From: Campylobacterales bacterium
GTDB taxonomy: Bacteria > Campylobacterota > Campylobacteria > Campylobacterales > Sulfurospirillaceae
NCBI GenBank assembly: GCA_024280575.1
Contig: JAJRPV010000035.1
Coordinates: 1 to 52,075 of the forward strand
Direction of reading: 5' to 3'
Length of the DNA: 52,075 bases
The notes under the pieces were generated by a model. It did not search any database, had not been told where the DNA came from, and was given only the letters and a program-made list of their open reading frames with translations. Position numbers and translations under genes: made by a program. This document shows, one piece after another, positions 1 through 7,679 of the stretch; position 1 is the first letter of the stretch; each line of letters begins with the position of its first letter.

Positions 1-1
1 T

Positions 2-244
2 GTAAAAAGTGATGATTTGACTTACGGTTTTGGTCTTTTTAGGCAAGATGGAACAATGGTTTTGCAAATGCAAGTTGATCCAGGTTCGCCAAATGAAATA
101 TTATGGACATTTAATCACAATGGGGTATTTGATTTAACTTCAACTGAGTATTCTGGTCCTGCACAATATGATGAAGAGGGAAATGATTTGATGAAAGTAA
201 AGAATTTTGTTAGAGTTACAGGATGCACGGGAGGTCAAAAATGA
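2..244 (+). CDS. Partial cupredoxin subunit II of a heme-copper oxidase superfamily enzyme, CuA cysteines absent
   Basis: The reading frame is open from the window edge, so the N-terminus lies outside; 75 to 80 C-terminal residues are visible. They read as the end of a cytochrome oxidase subunit II cupredoxin: a PGSPNEILW strand, then GVFDLTSTEYSG, where true CuA subunits carry CxEYCG. Both Cu-binding cysteines are Ser, so no CuA centre can form at this site. The stop overlaps the start of the catalytic subunit (ATGA), so the two are translationally coupled. A CuA-less subunit II suits a nitric oxide reductase or quinol-type enzyme better than a cytochrome c oxidase. Electron donor unknown. 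No Met start is visible; TTG at 17 is internal. Confidence 0.75.
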   Translation, partial: VKSDDLTYGFGLFRQDGTMVLQMQVDPGSPNEILWTFNHNGVFDLTSTEYSGPAQYDEEGNDLMKVKNFVRVTGCTGGQK

Positions 245-1896
245 GTTTTGCAAAAAATTTAATTAGTGGGACAAATTTTGACCACAAAAGTTTAAATGCT
301 CTTCAAAAAGTAACACTAAGAGCGGTTGTTATGGCATTTTTATTTTTCGGTTTAACAGCGGGTGAAGGGATGCTTATGAGATTGGTACAAACCGGTCCTG
401 CAAATCCATTGCCAGCAATGTTTTCACATCCGCAGCATTACTTCTCAATTATGACTGCGCACCCAATAGTTGGTATATTTGGCTCAACTTATCAATTGGT
501 ATTTGGTGCATTTATGTTTTTAGTGCCATATTTGACAAAAAAACCTCTTTATAGCATAAAATTGGCGAATGTTGTATGGCTTCTTATCACAATAGGAACA
601 GCCTTGGCTTGGCTAGCAGCATTTGCAACACAATATGCTCCGCTATACACGCTATACTGGCCACTTCCGGCTGATCTTACGCAATTTAATGTATATGGCG
701 GTATTATGTTTATAGTCGGTGTTGCATTAATTATGCTAGGAACTTTAGGGTTTATTTATAATATTTATGCGACTATTTTTGCCCGTGTCGGCGTTCATAA
801 AAATAAAACAACAAAAGAGCTTTTGATATCAGGTTTCGGAATTGACGGTATGCTTAACCTTTGGTACAAAATCACAGGTCGTCCTCCATATTCAAAAGAG
901 CCTGCGCTTGCACTTCCTGTTGTTGCAATCTTTAGAGGAACAGTAGATACATTTTTGGATGCACTCGTGATACTGGCAGCAGGTATTTTAGTTCTTGTAT
1001 ATCTTGTCGCAGAAGTTGGCGGTGTGCATCTTGATGTAACAGCTATAAATGCACTTTTATATAAAAACTTTTTTTGGTGGGGATTGGATCTTGTTGCTGA
1101 TGGTTTGGTTCTTATCTATGTTGCGGGTTCTTGGTATCTCTTAGCTACTCTAATCACAGGACAAAAACTGTTTATGGAAAATGTAGCAAGAGCAGCTTTG
1201 ATGCTTGAACTGCTTGTTTCCTGGATGGTTTGGTCTCATCACTTACTAGCAGACCAAGGACAACCAGAAGCTATGAAACTGATTTCTGGTGAAATGGTAA
1301 CAGCATTTGAGCTCCTTACTCAAGGATTGGCTCTATTTATTACCTTAGTAACCCTGTGGAAAGCAAGACCTCTAAAAATGACAATGGAACTTAAGTACCT
1401 GTTGGGTGGCTTGCTTGGATTTGGTTTGGCAGTTCCTGCTGCAATTATCCAAGCAGATATGGGGATGAATAGAATTTTACACAATACCCAGTGGATTATT
1501 ATGGCTCATGTCCATATAGCCTTGATAGTTGGTTTATATATGACGCTCTACAGTGCAGTTTATGTTATTTGGCCAATCGTTACAAATGGTACCAAGATGT
1601 ACTCTCATAAGTTATCAAATACCCATTTCTGGCTACATTTGATTGGCGGTATTGGCATGGGTGCATTTGCGGGCATGGCAGGACTTCATGGTATGCTTCG
1701 TCGCCACTTATATGTGCATGGTGAATTTGAGACATATATGATTTTGGCTGCTATTTGTGGTTCTATGGTTCTACTAGCCTGGTTTTTATTCTTATATAAT
1801 ATAATTATGTCAGTAGGTCTTAAAGGTCTTATAGGTATATTTTTACCTGCAAAGGATAAAACAGCAAGTTTTGGATTAGAAGAAACTGAAGAATAA
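241..1896 (+). CDS. Heme-copper oxidase-type catalytic subunit I, gNOR-like nitric oxide reductase
   Basis: A 551-residue inner-membrane protein with about 12 to 14 hydrophobic helices. The ATG at 241 is chosen because GGGAGG lies 7 bases upstream and it overlaps the previous stop; an ATG at 223 has no such site. Heme ligands are recognisable: H74 (TAHP, helix II), and H423 and H425 (MAHVH, helix X). Two active-site metal ligands are H333-H334 (WSHH, helix VII). The third ligand, in helix VI, is not His: WWGLDLVADG aligns with cNorB WWVVHLWVEG, giving Asp283 for His and Asp287 for the metal-binding Glu. The oxidase HPEVY motif is absent. A family called gNOR was proposed in Sulfurimonas relatives with this kind of substitution, so NO reduction is the likely reaction. 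A role other than NO reduction is possible. Confidence 0.8.
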   Translation: MSFAKNLISGTNFDHKSLNALQKVTLRAVVMAFLFFGLTAGEGMLMRLVQTGPANPLPAMFSHPQHYFSIMTAHPIVGIFGSTYQLVFGAFMFLVPYLTKKPLYSIKLANVVWLLITIGTALAWLAAFATQYAPLYTLYWPLPADLTQFNVYGGIMFIVGVALIMLGTLGFIYNIYATIFARVGVHKNKTTKELLISGFGIDGMLNLWYKITGRPPYSKEPALALPVVAIFRGTVDTFLDALVILAAGILVLVYLVAEVGGVHLDVTAINALLYKNFFWWGLDLVADGLVLIYVAGSWYLLATLITGQKLFMENVARAALMLELLVSWMVWSHHLLADQGQPEAMKLISGEMVTAFELLTQGLALFITLVTLWKARPLKMTMELKYLLGGLLGFGLAVPAAIIQADMGMNRILHNTQWIIMAHVHIALIVGLYMTLYSAVYVIWPIVTNGTKMYSHKLSNTHFWLHLIGGIGMGAFAGMAGLHGMLRRHLYVHGEFETYMILAAICGSMVLLAWFLFLYNIIMSVGLKGLIGIFLPAKDKTASFGLEETEE

Positions 1897-1941
1897 AATA
1901 TTTGGAGAGCAGTAGAATGCTCTCCTCCTCAAAGAGAAAAA

Positions 1942-2547
1942 ATGATTAATTTATCAAGAGTCGCACAGGAGATTAAAGAGGTAGGTCTTTATGATTTAAT
2001 CTTGCAAGATGTTCAAAACATCGCCAAAAAGAAAAAACTAAGCGTTGATGAAATACTTAAAATCATGGATAAAAACCCCCAGATTTTAGAAGAGTACAAA
2101 CAACTAAATGTTGAATATAACTTAAGCAATATACACATAGATAATATTAACAATTCAAACATAAGTACAGAACATCACAAAACAGTAGAAAAAATTAATA
2201 AAAATCTAAAGAAAATTAAGGAAATTGAAAAATATACACTAGATTTTGAACATAGTTCGACTCTAATAATTATCTTTTCTATTGAATTTTTTGTGCTTTT
2301 TTCTGTTCAGTACTTTATCGTACTCATGGATTTAAAAGAGTGGCAACTACTCATCTATGGCCTATTTGGTAGTTCGATTATAGTTGCTTGGCTTTATGCT
2401 AGAAAGCAAAAAAAACTTTATGATACAAATTCAAAAATATTTGATTCTCTCTATCTTGAAACAAAAAACTTAATAGATGAATTAGATAATAGAGATATTA
2501 TATGTAAAAAAGATATTTTTATCAAAGCAAATGACGAGCATGTCTAA
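1942..2547 (+). CDS. Hypothetical membrane protein with two transmembrane segments
   Basis: A 201-residue protein I do not recognise. The first 100 residues are charged and helical (RVAQEIKEVG, then Asn-rich NINNSNIS), with a probable coiled coil. Two hydrophobic stretches follow at about residues 106-128 and 134-152, joined by a short loop, and the C-terminus is charged and helical. The start follows AAAGAGAAAA, a purine-rich ribosome site. It overlaps the next gene by 17 bases, so the pair is probably co-transcribed. It lies 45 bases after the oxidase-type gene on the same strand, but nothing in its sequence links it to NO or heme chemistry. Confidence 0.6.
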   Translation: MINLSRVAQEIKEVGLYDLILQDVQNIAKKKKLSVDEILKIMDKNPQILEEYKQLNVEYNLSNIHIDNINNSNISTEHHKTVEKINKNLKKIKEIEKYTLDFEHSSTLIIIFSIEFFVLFSVQYFIVLMDLKEWQLLIYGLFGSSIIVAWLYARKQKKLYDTNSKIFDSLYLETKNLIDELDNRDIICKKDIFIKANDEHV

Positions 2548-3073
2548 AGAGATAACACTAAGTTTCAGGTGGGATAAAGACACATATATGCAAGCTGGAG
2601 AGTTTGCTTATGAATATAGAATGTATCACACTCCAAAGAAATATCTAGGTTGGATTTTTATTGCACTTCTTCAATTTGGAGTAGTGGGGGCGCTCTTAAA
2701 AGGCACTTTAGCCATCTTGCTTTTTTCAACCATTATGTTAATCTATTGGTATTATCTCAAAATTCGTATAGAAAGATTTTATCTCTCGAAAAAATTTGAC
2801 AATGAAAAAGATGCAAACAAACTACTTCGAATATCGATAAAAGACGACGGGATAGACATAGACAAAAGAAAGGTTTTGTGGAGTGAAATACCTTTGATAA
2901 TTGCCGGTGAAAAAGGATATTTATTAGATCATATTAGTGGTTATATTTTCTTTCCGAATAAAGCCTTTAATCAGGAAGAAGACAAAACAAATTTTATAAA
3001 TATAGCCAAAAATAATGGCGTCTACATACAGCGAATTCAAAAAACAACCAATCAGTTTCTGTCAAAAACTTAG
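2531..3073 (+). CDS. YcxB-like membrane protein
   Basis: A protein of about 180 residues. A short soluble N-terminus (ITLSFRWDKD) precedes two close membrane segments at about residues 40-75. A C-terminal half follows with the pattern LLRISIKDDGI...VLWSEIPLI..GYLLDH..GYIFFPNKAF. That order is typical of the YcxB-like family of unknown function, which is the closest family I recognise. ATG codons at 2531 and 2540 are both possible and neither has a strong ribosome site; both lie inside the preceding gene, so translational coupling is likely. No specific job can be assigned. Confidence 0.6.
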   Translation: MTSMSKEITLSFRWDKDTYMQAGEFAYEYRMYHTPKKYLGWIFIALLQFGVVGALLKGTLAILLFSTIMLIYWYYLKIRIERFYLSKKFDNEKDANKLLRISIKDDGIDIDKRKVLWSEIPLIIAGEKGYLLDHISGYIFFPNKAFNQEEDKTNFINIAKNNGVYIQRIQKTTNQFLSKT

Positions 3074-3108
3074 AAAAGTATTCTTATCTCTTTTTTAAAA
3101 TAGATAAA

Positions 3109-3119
3109 TTTGATATAAT
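3109..3119 (+). promoter_or_regulatory. Sigma-70 extended -10 promoter of nhaA
   Basis: TTTGATATAAT lies 29 bases before the nhaA start. Campylobacterota sigma-70 promoters typically have a strong TATAAT with an upstream T-rich stretch and no conserved -35. The same 11-mer occurs before glnA at 25023-25033. Confidence 0.65.
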
Positions 3120-3147
3120 CTTATGTAAAAGATATTAAGAAGGACAT

Positions 3148-4320
3148 ATGACAGGAATTAAAGAATTCATACAAAAAGAATCTTCAGCTGGTATTATACT
3201 GATAGCCGTAACTATTTTGGCACTTGTCTTGGAAAACAGTCCGCTTTCCGCTACATATAATAGCTTTTTGCATACACATGTAGAGATAAGATTTGGCAAT
3301 TTACAAATAGCAAAACCCTTACTTTTATGGGTCAATGACGGGCTGATGGCAATTTTCTTTTTTCTTATAGGTCTTGAAGTTAAAAGAGAAGTTTTAGAAG
3401 GACACCTCTCTTCCCTAAGTCAGGTTGCATTGCCTGGAATTGCAGCTATTGGCGGTATGATTATTCCAGCTTTGGTCTTTATCGCTTTTAACCAAGGCGA
3501 ATCTTTTGCCATGAAAGGCTGGGCAATACCAACGGCCACTGATATAGCATTTGCATTAGGTATTTTATCTTTACTTGGAAGCAGAGTGCCAGTATCTTTG
3601 AAACTGTTTTTAATGGCATTGGCTATTATTGATGATCTTGGGGCTATTGTTATTATCGCTCTATTTTATACTACTGATTTATCAACTATTTCTATCGTAA
3701 TTTCACTTGTCTCGCTTATTATCTTGTTTATTATGAATAAAATGGGTGTTACCAAAAAAGCAGCCTATATATTGGTGGGGACGGTGCTTTGGGTCAGTGT
3801 TTTAAAATCAGGTGTTCATGCTACTTTAGCTGGCGTAGCACTTGCTTTTATGATACCTTTAAACTCTGAAGATAAAAATGGTAAAAAATTCTCAGTCTCA
3901 AAAGAGTTGGAACATGACTTACATTATTGGGTAGCATTTATGATTTTACCTCTTTTTGCTTTTGTAAATGCAGGTGTAGATTTAAGAGGAATATCACTAG
4001 AAGACATGACTGGATCTGTGCCTATGGGTATAATGTTCGGGTTGTTTATAGGCAAGCAGGTAGGCGTATTTGGGTTTAGTTGGCTTGCCATAAAATTTGG
4101 TCTAGCTAGCTTGCCAAAAGATAGCAATTGGTTACAATTATATGGCTTATCAATACTTACTGGTATCGGGTTTACGATGAGTCTATTTGTCGATTCTCTA
4201 GCCTATGATGATACACAAATTTATCATTATGCCGATAAATTAGCCATATTGTTAGGCTCTGTACTCTCTGGTCTCATAGGCTATATTATTCTAAGAATTG
4301 CAAAAAAACATCCAGCCTAG
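3148..4320 (+). CDS. nhaA: Na+/H+ antiporter NhaA
   Basis: A 390-residue inner-membrane antiporter that expels Na+ in exchange for protons. The NhaA fold is clear: an N-terminal KEFIQKESSAGIIL helix, LLLWVNDGLMAIFFFLIGLEVKRE, the unwound-helix AIPTATDIAFALG at about residue 126, and the IIDDLGAI pair at D162-D163, which corresponds to the E. coli ion-binding aspartates 163/164. Length matches the family. AAGGA sits just before the ATG and a good -10 lies upstream, so it probably has its own promoter. Its stop directly abuts the stop of the convergent ankyrin gene with no terminator between. Confidence 0.95.
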   Translation: MTGIKEFIQKESSAGIILIAVTILALVLENSPLSATYNSFLHTHVEIRFGNLQIAKPLLLWVNDGLMAIFFFLIGLEVKREVLEGHLSSLSQVALPGIAAIGGMIIPALVFIAFNQGESFAMKGWAIPTATDIAFALGILSLLGSRVPVSLKLFLMALAIIDDLGAIVIIALFYTTDLSTISIVISLVSLIILFIMNKMGVTKKAAYILVGTVLWVSVLKSGVHATLAGVALAFMIPLNSEDKNGKKFSVSKELEHDLHYWVAFMILPLFAFVNAGVDLRGISLEDMTGSVPMGIMFGLFIGKQVGVFGFSWLAIKFGLASLPKDSNWLQLYGLSILTGIGFTMSLFVDSLAYDDTQIYHYADKLAILLGSVLSGLIGYIILRIAKKHPA

Positions 4321-4833
4321 CTAGATACTCATTTTTCTAGCGGGAATTTTTGTCTTAAATAGTGATTTTATTGAAGATATAAATGAAGAGATAAACTCAA
4401 CGCTGATACCAAGCATTTTCAATGACTTCTTATTTACTCCTTTTTCTTTTAGATACTTAACTATTTCTTTGTTTCCGAATATTGTGGCAAATATAATTGG
4501 ATTTCCATCAATCTTTGCACCATTTTCCACTAATAATTTAGCAATCTCTAAGTTTCCTTTAAAACAAACCCCGTCTAATGGGGTTTGTCCTCTAGCATTT
4601 ATTTTATTTATATCAGCACCATTTTCTATGAGCATTTTTGTTGTTTCCAAATGCCCTTTGTAAGAAGAAAGCATAATTAATGAATCATTTTTATGAGTGC
4701 ATAGATTTGCACTCATACCATACTTTAACATTTTACTAAGTTCTTTGGTATTACCTTCTCTGGCAAAATCAAGTGCCATAAGCTGAAGCTCTTCGTAACG
4801 CCTCTCTTCTTGTTCTGATACTTTATTAGACAT
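4321..4833 (-). CDS. Ankyrin-repeat protein, catalase partner
   Basis: A 170-residue cytoplasmic protein without a signal peptide. Three to four ankyrin repeats span about residues 35-130 ([44 protein letters not shown]). A short basic tail follows. Its start overlaps the end of katA by 8 bases, so it is translated with catalase. In C. jejuni the gene after katA, Cj1386, is an ankyrin protein reported to help deliver heme to KatA, and Pseudomonas has katB-ankB. The same role here is inferred from position and fold. Confidence 0.85.
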   Translation of the reverse strand: MSNKVSEQEERRYEELQLMALDFAREGNTKELSKMLKYGMSANLCTHKNDSLIMLSSYKGHLETTKMLIENGADINKINARGQTPLDGVCFKGNLEIAKLLVENGAKIDGNPIIFATIFGNKEIVKYLKEKGVNKKSLKMLGISVEFISSFISSIKSLFKTKIPARKMSI

Positions 4834-6256
4834 CCAAAGCTCTTTTTACACCATCTGCATACTCCGTTGAAATTTTTTCATATAGTGCCATCTGCCTATC
4901 AATAATCTCTTTTGGAACACCACTCATTGATGCTGCGATGTTTCCAAAAAGCTGATTTTTTTGGTCTTTACTCATCAAATTAAAAAGATCCCTAGGCTGA
5001 GTAAAATAATCATTGTCTAATGTTCTATCATATCTGTCAGCATCTCCAAAAATCTCTAAAGAAGGCTCTTTGTATATTGGATTTTCTTTTGGACCATTAA
5101 AGCTGTTTGGCTCATACTTTACTCCGCTTTCTTGCTTTATATCACTAAAATTCATAGAACCATCCGCATGGTAATTATTTACTTCGTTTACAGGTTGATT
5201 TATAGGTAGCATTTCATAATGCGTTCCGAGGCGATATCTATGTGCATCAGGGTATGAAAATGCTCTAGCTTGAAGCATTTTATCAGGGGACAATCCGATA
5301 CCAGGAACTGTATTCGAGGGACTAAAAGCAGATTGTTCTATTTCGTTGAAATAATTATTTGGATTCCTATTCAACTCCACAACACCAACATCTATCAGTG
5401 GAAAATCCTTATGAGACCAAACTTTCGTAAGATCAAAAGGGTTATATTTGTAATTTTTTGCTTCAGTTTCGCTCATCACTTGAATTTTCATATCCCACTT
5501 CGGAAAATTTTTATTTTCAATAGCTTCAAACAAATCTCTTTGCGAACTCTCTCTGTCTTTACTCACAACAATTGCGGCCTCTTCATTTGTCATAGTTTTG
5601 ATACCTTGCCTGGTTTTAAAATGAAATTTAACCCAAAATCTTTCATTGTCTTTATTTATAAAACTATATGTATGAGACCCATATCCATTTATATGCCTTA
5701 AATCGCTTGGCAATCCTCTGTCTGAAAAAAGTATGGTAGTTTGATGTAGGCTTTCAGGACTTAATGACCAAAAATCCCATTGAGCAGTATTGGATCTCAT
5801 ATTTGTTCTGGGGTCTCTTTTTTGGGTATGAATAAAATCTGGAAATTTATAAGGGTCAGATATGAAAAATACGGGTGTATTATTGCCAACTAAATCCCAA
5901 TTCCCCTCTTTTGTGTAAAATTTTATGGCAAAACCCCTTACATCTCTTTCGGCATCAGCTGCACCTTTCTCCCCTGCAACTGTCGATATACGAATAAGCA
6001 AAGGAGTCTCCTTGCCGATATATGAAAAAATATCTGCTTTTGTATATTTTGTGATATCATTTGTTACCCTAAGTGTTCCATATGCGCCAGAGCCTTTTGC
6101 ATGTACTGTTCTCTCGGGAATTCTTTCTCTGTTTTGATTAGCAAGTTTTTCTATAAGATAATAGTCTTGCATAAGAACAGGACCCCTTTCTCCTGCGGTC
6201 AAAGAATTTTGGTTGTCGCCCACAGGATTACCTGCTGTTGTAGTTAACTGTTTCAT
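4826..6256 (-). CDS. katA: Catalase KatA (small-subunit, heme-containing)
   Basis: A 476-residue monofunctional catalase that converts hydrogen peroxide to water and oxygen. The active-site His is H52 ([13 protein letters not shown]), the distal Asn is in GNNTPVFFI, and the heme-ligating Tyr is in [15 protein letters not shown]. The length fits small-subunit catalases. No export signal is visible. AAAAGGAT precedes the ATG. A Fur/PerR-like AT-rich site lies about 27 bases upstream, and peroxide- or iron-responsive control of katA is usual in Campylobacter. It forms an operon with the ankyrin gene downstream. Its presence argues for exposure to oxygen. Confidence 0.97.
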   Translation of the reverse strand: MKQLTTTAGNPVGDNQNSLTAGERGPVLMQDYYLIEKLANQNRERIPERTVHAKGSGAYGTLRVTNDITKYTKADIFSYIGKETPLLIRISTVAGEKGAADAERDVRGFAIKFYTKEGNWDLVGNNTPVFFISDPYKFPDFIHTQKRDPRTNMRSNTAQWDFWSLSPESLHQTTILFSDRGLPSDLRHINGYGSHTYSFINKDNERFWVKFHFKTRQGIKTMTNEEAAIVVSKDRESSQRDLFEAIENKNFPKWDMKIQVMSETEAKNYKYNPFDLTKVWSHKDFPLIDVGVVELNRNPNNYFNEIEQSAFSPSNTVPGIGLSPDKMLQARAFSYPDAHRYRLGTHYEMLPINQPVNEVNNYHADGSMNFSDIKQESGVKYEPNSFNGPKENPIYKEPSLEIFGDADRYDRTLDNDYFTQPRDLFNLMSKDQKNQLFGNIAASMSGVPKEIIDRQMALYEKISTEYADGVKRALDV

Positions 6257-6282
6257 AGCTATCCTTTTTATAAATTTTACTA

Positions 6283-6301
6283 GATAATAATAATTACCAT
6301 T
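6283..6301 (-). promoter_or_regulatory. Candidate Fur/PerR-like operator upstream of katA
   Basis: On the plus strand GATAATAATAATTACCATT matches 14 of 19 positions of the classical Fur box. The first two hexamers are nearly perfect and the third is poor. It lies about 27 bases before the katA ATG. In AT-rich DNA such a match can occur by chance. Confidence 0.3.
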
Positions 6302-6373
6302 TAGTATTTATAAAAGTTTACACTAATAAAACTTAATTGCAAATTAATCCTATCTAATATTTATTTTTGTATG

Positions 6374-7204
6374 TTAGATAAATTTAGTGATTTTCGATAA
6401 AAACCAAGTGAGTGATAGGAGGTCGGCGCTTCCTCCGGGAGAAAGATTTCTTTGAATCAATTCATTATCAAATACAATCAGGTTTTTATCTAAAATCGAT
6501 ATATCTTTTATCGCCAACAGTTCACCTGCTCTTTTTTTTACAAAATTTATACCTTGCATTCCTCCTCTTGCAAACAGATTGCTGTCTACCGTATTTTGCA
6601 TTAGAAACAGGAGTGTTAGTTTTAGTGCGATATCTTCATTATGATGTTTGATTTTTTCAAAATAAAAAGGTAAGCTTTTTTGAAAAATCGTAGGATATCC
6701 ATCTTGGGCTTCATCTCTGATACCAGCCATTTTTGTTTGACAGAAAAATTTTTCTCCATTTGTTTTGACTTTTTTGCTATTTTTTAAATCATTTTGGATT
6801 AAATTTTTGCATATTTTTTTGATTTCATTTTGGAGAACTACATATTTGATTGTTTTATTATCTATTCTTATCCTGCCAATTGCCCCACATATCACTGCTA
6901 ATGAAAAAATCATACCCTTGTGAGTATTTATGCCATTTGTGGACAAAAACATCTCTTTTTCACAAAGTTTACCTATGGCTCTTAGTTCATCAAACAGTTT
7001 TGAATGCTCTACATGTAGAGCATTTTTTCCACAATATAAAAAACGCGATACAAAAGGCTTTATAGCGCTAGAACTCTTATAAAAAGTATGTATATCCATA
7101 TCTTTATGGGAGCCGTTATTTATCCTGTCAACAAGTCCAGGTTTTGGTGTCAGCTCTACCTCTTTTATCAGGGCTTCAAATGCAATATCTTCAATCTTTT
7201 TCAT
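6374..7204 (-). CDS. citG: Triphosphoribosyl-dephospho-CoA synthase CitG
   Basis: A 276-residue enzyme making 2'-(5''-triphosphoribosyl)-3'-dephospho-CoA, the precursor of the citrate lyase ACP prosthetic group. Family motifs are in order: LTPKPGLVDRINNGSHKDM near residue 20, NGINTHKG, GIRDEAQDGYP, and LSPGGSADLL near the C-terminus. The start at 7204 (MKKIEDIAFEA) is chosen because it begins at the family N-terminus and overlaps citX by 14 bases; the frame extends upstream only through citX. Last gene of the cit operon. Whether a terminator follows is not clear. Confidence 0.9.
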   Translation of the reverse strand: MKKIEDIAFEALIKEVELTPKPGLVDRINNGSHKDMDIHTFYKSSSAIKPFVSRFLYCGKNALHVEHSKLFDELRAIGKLCEKEMFLSTNGINTHKGMIFSLAVICGAIGRIRIDNKTIKYVVLQNEIKKICKNLIQNDLKNSKKVKTNGEKFFCQTKMAGIRDEAQDGYPTIFQKSLPFYFEKIKHHNEDIALKLTLLFLMQNTVDSNLFARGGMQGINFVKKRAGELLAIKDISILDKNLIVFDNELIQRNLSPGGSADLLSLTWFLSKITKFI

Positions 7205-7679
7205 ATTCAAGCACTTTTTGGTGAATAAAAGCGAGTAAGTCATCAAGTGAATGTCTTTTACTTCTTGCACAAATTTTCGCATTATTTTCGCATAAATAAC
7301 ATTTTCTCCTAGGTTGAAACATATCTTTTCTTGATACAATCATGCCATCTTCATCAATCACATCAATATCCATAAACCTTCCGAGGGGATGATTTTCTTC
7401 GATATAAATAGTTTGGTTTTTAATTTTTAAGATATTCTCATTTATAGAAATTTGTGCTTCATAGCCACTTGCAGTTTTATAAGTTTTAATCTCTACAATA
7501 TCCAAACTAGATTTTAGTATTTCCTTAACTGAAGCATCAAAGATAATTTTTGCATCATTTATCAGCTTATTTGATCCAGGAATATTTATACTCAAGCTTA
7601 CAATTGGAGAGTTAAATTTTCTTATCAATTCACTTTGTCTTTTAACTCTCTCTTCCCTGCTTTTAAGTATGTCTTCTAT
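7191..7679 (-). CDS. citX: Apo-citrate lyase phosphoribosyl-dephospho-CoA transferase CitX, probable non-ATG start
   Basis: CitX attaches the prosthetic group to the CitD serine. Motifs are clear: NHPLGRFMDIDV, then PRRKCYLCENNAKICARSKRHS with its conserved Cys/Arg/His set. The first ordinary start, TTG at 7628, would give 145 residues and cut off EDILKSREERVKRQSELIR, which matches the N-terminus of E. coli CitX (ELLVSRDERQARQ). The frame stays open upstream to a TAA just before 7680 and contains no ATG, GTG or TTG. ATA at 7679 overlaps the citF stop as ATAG and has AAGG 7 bases upstream, so I propose it as the start (162 residues). ATT two codons earlier is an alternative. Confidence 0.8.
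   Translation of the reverse strand: MEDILKSREERVKRQSELIRKFNSPIVSLSINIPGSNKLINDAKIIFDASVKEILKSSLDIVEIKTYKTASGYEAQISINENILKIKNQTIYIEENHPLGRFMDIDVIDEDGMIVSRKDMFQPRRKCYLCENNAKICARSKRHSLDDLLAFIHQKVLEYEKD

Noticed and set aside
223-240. Earlier ATG for the NO reductase subunit
   Set aside because: It lacks a ribosome site, while GGGAGG precedes the ATG at 241 and gives the ATGA overlap.
7205-7339. Upstream extension of citG
   Set aside because: The extra 45 residues are the citX gene read in another frame; family homology starts at 7204.
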